Shown here: piece by piece, positions 50,401-58,668 of the stretch
How positions within the stretch are numbered: the stretch's first letter is position 1
How the letters are laid out: every line of letters starts with the position of its first letter
Origin: VXOI01 sp965261945
GTDB taxonomy: Bacteria > Chloroflexota > Dehalococcoidia > Lucifugimonadales > UBA3495
Direction: 5' to 3'
Assembly: GCA_965261945.1 (NCBI GenBank)
Contig: CBDHEF010000002.1
Location: 992,001 to 1,056,000 of the forward strand
Length of the DNA: 64,000 bases
The notes under the pieces: model-generated
What the model saw: the letters and a program-made list of their open reading frames with translations, nothing else
Database searches by the model: none
What the model was told of the DNA's origin: nothing
Position numbers and translations under genes: made by a program

Positions 50401-50596
50401 TACCCTCTCCCCAACCCTCTCCCTCGAGGGCTTATTACACGACAGTTTTTTATGCGGGTACAAATGAGTTGCTTGCCCAAGGAAACGAAGTACCCGATTG
50501 CAGGGGGCTGTGAAGCTAATATGGCTTACGTCTCATCGCCGACCCACAGAACTTGCAAAAAGTGTCGTGTAATAAGCTCTCGAGGGAGAGGGAGAA
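50401..50596. repeat. CT-rich palindromic repeat split by a MITE
   Basis: The halves CCCTCTCCCTCGAGGG (ending at 50430) and CTCTCGAGGGAGAGGG (starting at 50577) would form a near-perfect long palindrome if the 146 bp between them were removed. Confidence 0.8.
50431..50576. mobile_element. 146-bp MITE with 14-bp terminal inverted repeats
   Basis: Termini CTTATTACACGACA (left) and TGTCGTGTAATAAG (right) are perfect inverted repeats, and the similarity continues with T-rich or A-rich runs (GTTTTTTATGC, TTGCAAAAAG). Flanks CCCTCGAGGG and CTCTCGAGGG match at 9 of 10 positions, consistent with a ~10-bp target duplication. No coding capacity. No transposase with the same ends is present in the window. 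Confidence 0.82.
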
Positions 50597-50713
50597 TAGA
50601 AAGGCCCTGCCTCTGCACCAGTAAGGTTTGACATTCCCCGTCCGGCGGCTATAGTGAAGGCGGTTCCCGTACTTTCCCCACTGACTACGAATCCCAACAC
50701 GCCGGAGGCACTA

Positions 50714-53020
50714 ATGACCACCACCGAGCAACGCCCAAGCAGCCAATACAAGGTCGTCGGCACGAGGCCCATCCGCCATGACGGAATAGACAAGGTCACG
50801 GGCGCAGCAAAGTACGGGGCGGACATTCAATTGACCGGAATGATCCACGGCAAGGTGCTTCGCAGCCCCTACGCCCACGCCCGTATCCGCGGCATCGACA
50901 CCAGCCGCGCCGAGGCCCTTCCCGGCGTGCTGGCAGTGCTGACGGCCAAAGACTTTCCCATCATTCAGGACCAGATTATCGACCTGGCGGAAACCCAGGG
51001 CAACGTGAGGCTGATGGCCGAGCATGTCATGGCCCACCGTAAGGCGCTGTACCAAGGCCACGCCGTGGCCGCCGTGGCCGCCACCAGCCCCCACATCGCC
51101 GAGCAGGCGTTGGCCCTGATCGACGTCGACTACGAAGTGCTGGAACCGGTGCTGTCCCTCGAGCAGGCGATGAGCCCGGATGCTCCCGTCATCCACGAGT
51201 CCCTGTCAACCCACTTCAAGCAGGAGCGGTTCGCCCGCGGTGAGGACACCGGGACTCGGGGCAACATCGCCAGCCACATCCAGCACAAGCTGGGCGACGT
51301 GGAAAAAGGCTTCCGCGAAGCTGATGTCGTCCTGGAGCGGGAATATACCACCGGCACGGTCCACCAGGGCTACATCGAACCCCATGCCTCCACCGCCACC
51401 TGGACCGGCGACGGACGCCTGACCGTCTGGACCTGCACCCAGGGATCCTTCGCAATTCGCAGTTCCACTGCCGCCATCTGCGGTGTGCCAGAAGACATGG
51501 TGCGGGTGATTCCCACCGAAATCGGCGGCGGGTTCGGCGCGAAGATCACCACCTACCTCGAGCCGCTGGCAGCCATCCTGTCGAAGAAGACGGGCCGCCC
51601 GGTCAAGCTTGTGATGAGCCGCAAGGACGTGTTTGAGGGCACCGGCCCCACTTCCGCCACAACGCTGAGGACGAAGATAGGCGCCACCAAGGACGGTAAG
51701 ATAACTGCGATCCAGTCCTGGATGGCCTTCGAGGCCGGTGCATTCCCCGGCTCGCCCGTGGGTGGCGGAACCCTGTGCGCTACGGGCCCATACAACATTG
51801 AGAACCTGCTCATCGATGGCTTCGACGTGGTGGTCAACAAGCAGAAAGTCCAGGCCTACCGGGCTCCCGGCCAGCCGCAGGGCGCTTTCGCAATCGAGCC
51901 GATCATCGACGAGCTGGCCGAGTCCCTGGGAATGGACCCGATGGAGCTGCGCCTGAAAAACGTCGCCAAGGAGGGCGACCGGATGCCCAACGGCGTGGCT
52001 CACCCCCGCTTCGGCGTCCGTGAGATGGAAGAAGCCATGAGGGACCACCCCCACTACAGCGCACCGCTCGGCGAGACTGACGGCGGTCGCCTTCGTGGGC
52101 GTGGCTGCGCCGTGGGCTACCGCTGGCAGGCCGGTCAGATGTCCGCCGCGACCATCATTGTGAACAGCAACGGCACCATCAACCTCGTCACCGGCTCGGT
52201 GGACATCGGCGGCACCCGAACCGCCGTGGCGATGCAGGCCGCCGAGGTGCTGGGCATCGCCGCTGAGGATGTGATTCCCACGGTGGTGGACACCGACACC
52301 ATCGGTTACACCGCCGTAACCGGGGGCAGCCGCACCGCCTTCGACACCGGCCTGGCCGCCATTCAGGCTGCCGATGACATCAAGCGGCAGATGGCCGCCC
52401 GCGCCTCTGCAATCTGGGAAGTCCAGGAAGACGATGTTTCCTTCGAGGATGGCGTGTTCTTCTGTAGGCGGAACCCGGAGGACCGCTTCACCTTCAAGGA
52501 ACTGGCCGGCCGAATGATGCGCACCGGCGGGCCAATTACCACGTCAGTCTCGGCTGTCTCCACCGGCGTGGGCCCAATCATTGCCGGCAACATCTTCGAC
52601 GTTGAGGTAGACCCGGAGACCGGCAAGGTTGACATCATCCGCTGCTCCGCCTTCATGGACGTGGGCACCGCCGTCCACCCCAGCTACGTCGAAGGCCAGA
52701 TCCAGGGCGGCACGGTGCAGGGCATCGGCTGGGCGCTGAACGAGGAGTACAACTACAACGACCAGGGCGTGATGCTCAACTCCAGCTTCCTCGATTACCG
52801 GATGCCCACCAGCTTGGATGTGCCGATGATCGAGACGGTGATGGTGGAAGTTCCCAACCCGCGCCACCCCTTCGGCCTCCGCGGCGTGGGCGAAGCCCCA
52901 ATCATCCCCCCGCTGGGTGCGATTGCCAACGCTGTCTCCAACGCCATCGGCGTCCGCATCAGCAAGCTGCCCATAACCCCGGCGGACGTGCTTGAGGCCA
53001 TCGAGAGCAAGGGTAGCTAA
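50714..53020 (+). CDS. Xanthine dehydrogenase-family molybdopterin-binding subunit (orphan)
   Basis: Large subunit of a molybdenum hydroxylase of the xanthine/aldehyde/CO dehydrogenase superfamily, 768 residues. N-terminal aldehyde oxidase a/b hammerhead domain (RHDGIDKVTGAAKYGADIQLTGMIHGKVLRSPYAHARI, ~21-58) and Mo-pterin-binding domains with EIGGGFGAK, YRAPGQPQGAFAIEPIIDELAESLGMDP (~380-410), and the catalytic-Glu region GLRGVGEAPIIPPLGAIANAV (~723-743). ATG with GGAGG five bases upstream; a longer frame is not conserved. The FAD and 2Fe-2S subunits normally encoded beside it are absent here, and a terminator follows. Substrate unknown. Confidence 0.92.
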   Translation: MTTTEQRPSSQYKVVGTRPIRHDGIDKVTGAAKYGADIQLTGMIHGKVLRSPYAHARIRGIDTSRAEALPGVLAVLTAKDFPIIQDQIIDLAETQGNVRLMAEHVMAHRKALYQGHAVAAVAATSPHIAEQALALIDVDYEVLEPVLSLEQAMSPDAPVIHESLSTHFKQERFARGEDTGTRGNIASHIQHKLGDVEKGFREADVVLEREYTTGTVHQGYIEPHASTATWTGDGRLTVWTCTQGSFAIRSSTAAICGVPEDMVRVIPTEIGGGFGAKITTYLEPLAAILSKKTGRPVKLVMSRKDVFEGTGPTSATTLRTKIGATKDGKITAIQSWMAFEAGAFPGSPVGGGTLCATGPYNIENLLIDGFDVVVNKQKVQAYRAPGQPQGAFAIEPIIDELAESLGMDPMELRLKNVAKEGDRMPNGVAHPRFGVREMEEAMRDHPHYSAPLGETDGGRLRGRGCAVGYRWQAGQMSAATIIVNSNGTINLVTGSVDIGGTRTAVAMQAAEVLGIAAEDVIPTVVDTDTIGYTAVTGGSRTAFDTGLAAIQAADDIKRQMAARASAIWEVQEDDVSFEDGVFFCRRNPEDRFTFKELAGRMMRTGGPITTSVSAVSTGVGPIIAGNIFDVEVDPETGKVDIIRCSAFMDVGTAVHPSYVEGQIQGGTVQGIGWALNEEYNYNDQGVMLNSSFLDYRMPTSLDVPMIETVMVEVPNPRHPFGLRGVGEAPIIPPLGAIANAVSNAIGVRISKLPITPADVLEAIESKGS

Positions 53021-53045
53021 CCGTCACAACATAACTGGCATTTTG

Positions 53046-53075
53046 CAGGCCCCGCGGGTGGCGGGGCCTGTTCTG
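53046..53075 (+). terminator. Rho-independent terminator after the Mo-hydroxylase gene
   Basis: Perfect 10-bp stem CAGGCCCCGC / GCGGGGCCTG, 5-base loop, then TTCTGCTT. Confidence 0.8.
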
Positions 53076-53221
53076 CTTAGTTTCCGCTTCTGGAATTGTC
53101 TTGGCGATGTTGGGCATTTGGCTACAATTAGGATGGCCCGCAATTCCACCTGATTCTGTCCGCGTTCTCTGGCGCCCACGATGCAGCGTCGTCAGGCCCA
53201 GACGGGAAAAGTCCACGTGAA

Positions 53222-54472
53222 ATGACCACACCCGCCCGCTCATTCGGCCGTTCCAGGTCCTTCCTTGCCGTTCTGCGCAATTCGGATTTCCGGCTGCTTT
53301 GGCTGGCGGGGGGCGCTGACAACTCGGGGCGCTGGATGGAAACGGTGGTGATGGCGCTGCTGATGCTGGACATCGGCGGCTCAGCCCTACAGGTCGCCCT
53401 GCTCTTCGCTTTCCGATGGACCCCGATGCTGCTTTTTGCCCTCGTGTCAGGAATGGTTGCCGACCGCGCCAACCGCCGTCTGGTGATGATCGTTGCCCGG
53501 GGCGTGTCGGTGGTTGTTACCGCCGTGCTGCTGGTGTTGGTGGCCAGCGACGGGGCCCGGCCCGAACACCTATTCGTTGCGTCGCTGCTTTTGGGATGGC
53601 TCTACGTCCTGGAATTCCCCTCGCGCCGGTCTTTTATCTATGAGCTGGTGGGAAGCGGCGAACTGGTGGGCGCAATGTCGATGGAGACGATCACCACCAC
53701 CATCGGGCGGCTGCTCGGCCCCTTGGCAGCCGGGTTCATAGTCGGACAGATAGGATTCACAGTAGCCTTCGCAACGCTTTTGGCCCTGTACAGCCTGGCA
53801 TTCGTGTTTGTCATGTTGGTGAAGACCCGGCTGCCCGCCAGGGCGAGCGGCGGTTTCGCGTTGTGGGCAACGGCCAAGACCGGCTTCGGCTACGCTTTCC
53901 GCAATCCAGTGGTGCGGGCTGTGCTGTTGGGGACAATCATCTTCAACGCCTTGGCCTTCAGCGTGGAATCGCTGTTCCCGGTGGTGGCGAAAGATCACCT
54001 GGAAGTTGGCCCAGAGCTGACGGGAGTGCTGATTTCCGCGCAGTCCTTCGGGACGCTGGGGGCGGCTTTGGCCATCGGGATGATACCCAACCTGCGCTAC
54101 CATGGGCGGGTCTTCTGTTTCGGAATGTTGATCCAGTTGGTGAGCCTGGTGCTGTTTTCCCTCTCGCCCTGGTATCCGGTCTCCTTTGCCCTGCTGCTTA
54201 TTTCCGGCCTTGGCGCTGCTGGGTTCAGCACAATGCAGAGCACGATCATCATGCTCTCGTCTCCGCCCGAGATACGGGGCGCGGCATTGGGTGTCCTTGG
54301 ACAATGTATCGGAGTGGCCGCTGTCGGCGGCGTGGTCGTGGGTTTCGTGGCCGACTATCTCAGTGCGCAGGCGGCGGTCGCGCTGAGCACCGGCCTGGGA
54401 CTCGTCCTGTTGATCCCGGTGATACTCTTCACTCCGCTGGTCAAGGTTCCCATCAGCCCCGCTGAAGAGTGA
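53222..54472 (+). CDS. Major facilitator superfamily transporter (EntS/MFS_3-like)
   Basis: 416 residues, twelve predicted membrane helices. N-terminal LRNSDFRLLWLAGGADNSGRWMETVVMALLMLD and the loop SGMVADRANRRLVMIVARG (the G-x-x-x-D-R-x-x-R-R signature, ~77-95) match the EntS-like group of exporters. Central helices GPLAAGFIVGQIG and the second-half motif follow. Likely a drug or metabolite exporter; substrate unknown. ATG start with GGGAA upstream. It converges with the CaiB/BaiF gene. Confidence 0.88.
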   Translation: MTTPARSFGRSRSFLAVLRNSDFRLLWLAGGADNSGRWMETVVMALLMLDIGGSALQVALLFAFRWTPMLLFALVSGMVADRANRRLVMIVARGVSVVVTAVLLVLVASDGARPEHLFVASLLLGWLYVLEFPSRRSFIYELVGSGELVGAMSMETITTTIGRLLGPLAAGFIVGQIGFTVAFATLLALYSLAFVFVMLVKTRLPARASGGFALWATAKTGFGYAFRNPVVRAVLLGTIIFNALAFSVESLFPVVAKDHLEVGPELTGVLISAQSFGTLGAALAIGMIPNLRYHGRVFCFGMLIQLVSLVLFSLSPWYPVSFALLLISGLGAAGFSTMQSTIIMLSSPPEIRGAALGVLGQCIGVAAVGGVVVGFVADYLSAQAAVALSTGLGLVLLIPVILFTPLVKVPISPAEE

Positions 54473-54493
54473 CCGCGCCCAGCGGGCAGTGCA

Positions 54494-55750
54494 TCAGAGC
54501 GCGCCTTCGGTCTCCAGCGCCTCCACTTCCTCCAGGGCAAGCCCGCCGATGGCGCACAGAATCTCCCGGTTGTGCTGGCCCAGAGTGGGCGGCGTCCCGG
54601 CTGGCGTCTCTACGCAGGCGGTCAGGCGGACCGGAGTGCGCGGCGAGCGGAAGGCGCCGCCAAGCGTGTCGCCGGTGTCCACGTACATCCTTCGGCTTTC
54701 CAGTTGAGGGCAGTGGGCCAGATCCTCCATGGTCTGCGCCATCCCCATGGAAAACCCCAGCGACACCAGCTTCTCCGCGATTTCCAGCTTGCCTAGGTTC
54801 ACGGACCACTGCTCGATTGCAGGGACAAACTCGTTGACGAAGAACTCGCCTCCCTGCTCGCCGCCCAGGAAACGCGGGTCTTCGGCCAGGTCGTTGCGTC
54901 CGATGGTCTGCCACAGTGAGCGCAGCCTCTCCTCGGAACGCGCCCCGGCCAGCACAACGTAGCCATCCTTGGCCTTGAAGGTGACACCTGCCGTCGCCAT
55001 GCGGTTGTGGGAGCGGCCCGGGGCTTGTCCCGTGGCGTGGTAATGGTTCATGTTGCTTTCGATGTGCGACACCATGCACTCGTACATGGCCACGTCGATA
55101 TGCTGCCCTCTCCCGGTCTTGCGGCGGGTTTCCATGGCCAGGACGATGCTCAGGGCGGCCCACAGGCCGGGGATGGAGTCGCCGATGTTGTCGCCCACCG
55201 CCTGGGGCGGGCCGTCGGGGTCGCCGGTCATTTCCATCCAACCCGCCATGGCTTGAATTGCCATGTTGTTGGCCGGCCAGTTTGAGTAGGGGCCGGTCAG
55301 CCCCTCACTGTCGCCGTACCCGGTGATGCTGGCGTAGATGAGGCCGGGGTTGATCTCGCTGAGCCGGTCGTATCCCAGTCCCAGGCGGCGAAATGCCCCG
55401 GAACCCCAGTTGTCAACAAGAACATCCGATGCCGCCACGAGACTCTCGAACGCCTGCTTGCAGCGGGGGTTTCTCAGGTCGATGCTGACGCTTTTCTTGT
55501 TGCGGTTCACGCCCAGGAACCGCGAGCTCATCCGGTTGCCGTCGGCATCGGTGACGAACGGAGTTCTGCCCCGGGCGATGTCACCGGTGCGGGGACGCTC
55601 GATCTTGATGACCTCCGCGCCCATGTCGGCCAGGATCAGCGAGCAGAACGGTCCGGCAACGATGTGGGTGGCGTCCAGCACTCGGATGCCTTCCAGCGGC
55701 AGGGGCAGGCCCGTCGGCAGGCTCAGGGGGAACTGTGCGGGGGTGGTCAT
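54494..55750 (-). CDS. CaiB/BaiF family CoA transferase
   Basis: Class III acyl-CoA transferase, 418 residues. N-terminal PLEGIRVLDATHIVAGPFCSLILADMGAEVIKIERPRTGD (~18-57), NRNKKSVSIDLRNP (~80-93), SDVLVDNWGSGAFRRLGLGYD with the conserved region around the expected catalytic Asp further on (~175, ATGDPDGPP-like MTGDPDGPPQ). Moves CoA between carboxylic acids; the substrate cannot be told. ATG with GGAG upstream. CaiB/BaiF paralogues are numerous in some Chloroflexota (family knowledge). Confidence 0.9.
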   Translation of the reverse strand: MTTPAQFPLSLPTGLPLPLEGIRVLDATHIVAGPFCSLILADMGAEVIKIERPRTGDIARGRTPFVTDADGNRMSSRFLGVNRNKKSVSIDLRNPRCKQAFESLVAASDVLVDNWGSGAFRRLGLGYDRLSEINPGLIYASITGYGDSEGLTGPYSNWPANNMAIQAMAGWMEMTGDPDGPPQAVGDNIGDSIPGLWAALSIVLAMETRRKTGRGQHIDVAMYECMVSHIESNMNHYHATGQAPGRSHNRMATAGVTFKAKDGYVVLAGARSEERLRSLWQTIGRNDLAEDPRFLGGEQGGEFFVNEFVPAIEQWSVNLGKLEIAEKLVSLGFSMGMAQTMEDLAHCPQLESRRMYVDTGDTLGGAFRSPRTPVRLTACVETPAGTPPTLGQHNREILCAIGGLALEEVEALETEGAL

Positions 55751-55855
55751 GGCGTCTCCTGCTTTGCGCTGATTGGTTCGGTCCAGTCGGCTGATGGGGG
55801 AAGCCGGGGCTTTTTACATGGATGTACAGGATATACAGGATGCAGGGCAGGGTTT

Positions 55856-57634
55856 TCAGGGGTGGGGTTGGCTGGCCCTTGCTGCGGCGTAGTAGTCTAC
55901 GGCTTGCTGTTCGGCCCAGGCCAGGTTTATGAGGGCAGCGGTGGAGTCCACCAGCATTTCGTTGGCGTTGGCGATTTCCTCGCGGTATTCGGCCAGGTGG
56001 ACGCGGCGGTTGCTCTTGCGGACGTTGTGGGTGGGGCACAGGGGGGCGCGGTTCCAAATCTGGTTGGAGCCGTCCTTTGACTTGGGGTCAATGTGGTCCA
56101 GATGGAAGTTGTTGGTTGTTTCCACGATGGCGCCGTTGGGGCGGCGGTTGGCGAACCCGCAGCACCACGCTTGATAGCCGGACAGCTTCAGCAGGTGCTC
56201 CAGCATTTCCTTTTCCGGGATAATGCTGGACGGAACTTTGAATTTTATTTCCGGCAGTTCCTTGATGTCCTGGCGCTCAGCCGGGTCGGTGTCGGTGCGC
56301 TCCGGCAGGTCGTGGGGGGAGCGGGTGATGACGTTTGCGTCCACGATCAAGGCGGGCTGTTCCGCGTTCTGGGTGCCGTCAACGGCGTAGTGGAACTTGG
56401 CGAACTGGCGGCGCAGGACGGTGAGGGCGCGGGGCGATATGTCGCAGGCAATCCACTGCCGCCCGTTGCGCTCGGCGGCGACGGGGACGTAGGCGCAACC
56501 GGCAAAGCAGTCAAGCACCACGTCGCCGGGGTTGCTGCTGGCGAGAATGATGCGCTCGGCGAGGGCGACGGGCTTCTGCGTCGGGTAGCCGGTGCGCTCG
56601 GTAGCCTGTGAGTTTAATGGTGGTATGTCGGCCCAGATGTTGCTGGGGACTTGGCCTGGGTTGGCGTCCAAGTAGCGTTTTAGCTGGGGAATACTTCCTT
56701 GTGGGGTGTGGTAAATCAGATTGGCTTGGTCGAGGGCGTCAAGCCGCGCCAGTACGCTGACGGTGCTCTTGTATCCAGGAATTATATTTGCATCAATCCA
56801 AGACGCATAATTGCCGGTTTTGGGAACTGACCAGCAGCGTCCTATAGACCCGGGGTCATACCCACGCCAGGGCTTGCCGCTTTCTCCCTGCGAGAGACCG
56901 GGGCCAGTGAGGTTGTCGGTGCGATAAGCGCCCCTGGCGTCCGTATTTCCGTAATGGCTCTTAACGTAACTCGGATTCAATTGGGTGCGGACGGCGTCAG
57001 AATTGATGGGGCTATTGCCGTAGAACAAAATGCTGTCGCTGATATTGCCGAAATTTGTGGAGTCATTATGAGCGGACGTGCGTTGCCAGGTAATTTCCGC
57101 CTTGAACAAATCGCTGCCAAATACCCCATCCATCACAGCTCTAAGGTAAGGGCTGGCCGTGGGGTCGCAGTGCAGGTAAATGCTTCCGGAAGATTTTAGT
57201 ACGCGCTGCATCTCAATGATTCGGATAGCCATATATGCCAGATACGCCGCCATCCCCTCGCTGTGGGCGCTTCGAGTAGTGTCAATCACTTTGGCGAGGG
57301 CCGGGTAATCGTCCTCGATGCGGCTAATCCAGTCCTCATGCACGTCGTTTTCCCAACGCCAGATGTCTTGGAACCTGGCGTTGTTTTGCCCTTCCGGCCA
57401 TTCGATGCCCGCGTTTTCGGCGTCGGCAGCGGTATGGATGCCCCAGCCCGCCAATGTCTCCCGCTCCCAGTCGCGTTCAGCCTCAGTCAGAGGGGGGTTA
57501 AGGTTGCCAACGAAGGTCTGATTCTTGGAAAAAGGCGGATCAATACAGATAAGGTCAACGCTGTCGTTGTCCAACCGGCGCAGCAGGTGGATGTTGTCGG
57601 CGATGAACAGGTGACGGTTGAGGGGGTGTTGCAT
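55856..57634 (-). CDS. DNA methyltransferase (N4/N6) fused to a C-terminal HNH nuclease domain
   Basis: 592 residues. N-terminal half: beta-type DNA methyltransferase with the catalytic motif ICIDPPFSKNQTF (~30-42), IYLHCDPTASPYLRAVMDGVFG (~150-171), TGYPTQKPVALAERIILASSNPGDVVLDCFAGCAYVPVAAERNG (~347-390), the last part being the SAM-binding motif. C-terminal ~150 residues: an HNH domain with AWCCGF, NNFHLDHIDPKSKDGSNQIWNRAPLCPTHNVRKSNRR, in which the H-D-H, N and L-C-x-x-H-N-x-x-K positions of the fold are all present. Modification and cleavage may thus lie in one chain. ATG 57634 is chosen; the frame runs upstream through a CT-rich repeat that is not part of the protein. No separate restriction gene is adjacent. 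Confidence 0.87.
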   Translation of the reverse strand: MQHPLNRHLFIADNIHLLRRLDNDSVDLICIDPPFSKNQTFVGNLNPPLTEAERDWERETLAGWGIHTAADAENAGIEWPEGQNNARFQDIWRWENDVHEDWISRIEDDYPALAKVIDTTRSAHSEGMAAYLAYMAIRIIEMQRVLKSSGSIYLHCDPTASPYLRAVMDGVFGSDLFKAEITWQRTSAHNDSTNFGNISDSILFYGNSPINSDAVRTQLNPSYVKSHYGNTDARGAYRTDNLTGPGLSQGESGKPWRGYDPGSIGRCWSVPKTGNYASWIDANIIPGYKSTVSVLARLDALDQANLIYHTPQGSIPQLKRYLDANPGQVPSNIWADIPPLNSQATERTGYPTQKPVALAERIILASSNPGDVVLDCFAGCAYVPVAAERNGRQWIACDISPRALTVLRRQFAKFHYAVDGTQNAEQPALIVDANVITRSPHDLPERTDTDPAERQDIKELPEIKFKVPSSIIPEKEMLEHLLKLSGYQAWCCGFANRRPNGAIVETTNNFHLDHIDPKSKDGSNQIWNRAPLCPTHNVRKSNRRVHLAEYREEIANANEMLVDSTAALINLAWAEQQAVDYYAAARASQPHP

Positions 57635-57655
57635 TTTGCGACTCCTGCGTCCGTT

Positions 57656-57735
57656 GGCGGTGAGGGAGAGGGGATTATGGGGGTACGCCCTCATCCTCAC
57701 CCTAACCCTCTCCCAGAGGGAGAGGGGATTTGTGT
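57656..57735. repeat. CT-rich palindromic interspersed repeat
   Basis: GTGAGGGAGAGGGGATTATG near 57658 and CCTAACCCTCTCCCAGAGGG then AGAGGGGATT at 57704-57729 form inverted arms of the CCCTCTCCC family in the gap before the methyltransferase gene. Confidence 0.7.
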
Positions 57736-57790
57736 AAAGCGAACCCAATGATAGCATAGGCCGATGAGCGCTCATGCACGCCTCTCATTT

Positions 57791-57799
57791 TGCTATAAT
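57791..57799 (+). promoter_or_regulatory. Extended -10 promoter for the exonuclease III gene
   Basis: TGCTATAAT (TG-n-TATAAT), 34 bp before the ATG; no good -35 hexamer, as is usual for extended -10 promoters. Confidence 0.55.
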
Positions 57800-57832
57800 C
57801 GGGCGGTAGCTTGACTATTTGGCGGGGGACTT

Positions 57833-58594
57833 ATGCGGCTGATTTCGTGGAACGTCAACGGCATTCGGGCCGTTCACAAGAAGGGATTCCTGGAATGGTT
57901 CGAGTCGGAACAGCCCGATGTGCTGTGCCTCCAGGAAACGAAGGCGCACGAAGTCCAGTTGCCCACGGCCCTTAAGCAGGTTGAGGGCTATTCCGCATGG
58001 TTCTCGACGCCGGAACGCAAGGGCTACAGCGGCGTTGGGCTGTACACTCGCCACGAGCCGCGCAGCGTCAGTTTCGGTCTGGGTGTGGAGCGTTTCGACA
58101 GCGAGGGGCGCACGGTGGTCGCCGACTTCGACGACTTCGTACTGCTGGGCATCTACTTCCCCAACGGCAAACGCTCCGCCGAGCGGCTGCGCTACAAGAT
58201 GGAGTTTTACGATGCCTTCCTGGAATACGTGGACAACCTGCGCCGGGACGGCAGAAACGTGGTGGTTTGCGGCGACGTGAATACTGCGCACAAGGAAATT
58301 GACCTGGCCCGGCCCAAGGAAAACGAGAAGATTTCCGGTTTTCTGCCAGAGGAACGGGCGTGGATGGACACGTTCCTGGAGCACGGCTACGTTGACACCT
58401 TCCGCTGGTTCAACCAGGAGCCGGGCAACTATAGTTGGTGGGACCAGATGACCAGGGCGCGGGACCGGAACGTCGGCTGGCGCATCGACTACTTCTTCAC
58501 CGACGCCGATTTCGCCCCTCGGCTCACCGACGCCTTCATCCTTGCTGACGTAATGGGTTCCGACCACTGTCCGGTCGGAATAGAAATCGCCTGA
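57833..58594 (+). CDS. xth: Exodeoxyribonuclease III (AP endonuclease)
   Basis: Base-excision-repair endonuclease/3' exonuclease of the ExoIII/APE1 family, 253 residues. N-terminal MRLISWNVNGIRAVHKKGFLEWF (metal/phosphate Asn), PDVLCLQETKA with the metal-binding Glu (~34), YSGVGLYTR, VVVCGDVNTAHKEIDLARPKEN (Asp/Asn pair, ~145-165), and the C-terminal DYFF...GSDHCPVGIEI with catalytic Asp-His. ATG with GGGGGA upstream. Confidence 0.96.
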   Translation: MRLISWNVNGIRAVHKKGFLEWFESEQPDVLCLQETKAHEVQLPTALKQVEGYSAWFSTPERKGYSGVGLYTRHEPRSVSFGLGVERFDSEGRTVVADFDDFVLLGIYFPNGKRSAERLRYKMEFYDAFLEYVDNLRRDGRNVVVCGDVNTAHKEIDLARPKENEKISGFLPEERAWMDTFLEHGYVDTFRWFNQEPGNYSWWDQMTRARDRNVGWRIDYFFTDADFAPRLTDAFILADVMGSDHCPVGIEIA

Positions 58595-58668
58595 CCGGCG
58601 GGCGTCGGGCCCGCTACATCCCTGGGTGCCTAGGAACTTTCCAATTCACTCCCGCAGGAAGAGCCGCC

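Larger units (their letters stand above)
50028..50713. other. Repeat-rich intergenic region
   Basis: No gene. Contains an interspersed repeat (50068-50089), a degenerate TTCCCGCGAAAG repeat (about 50176), two CT-rich palindromic repeats, one of them split by a MITE, and the leader of the Mo-hydroxylase gene. Confidence 0.7.
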
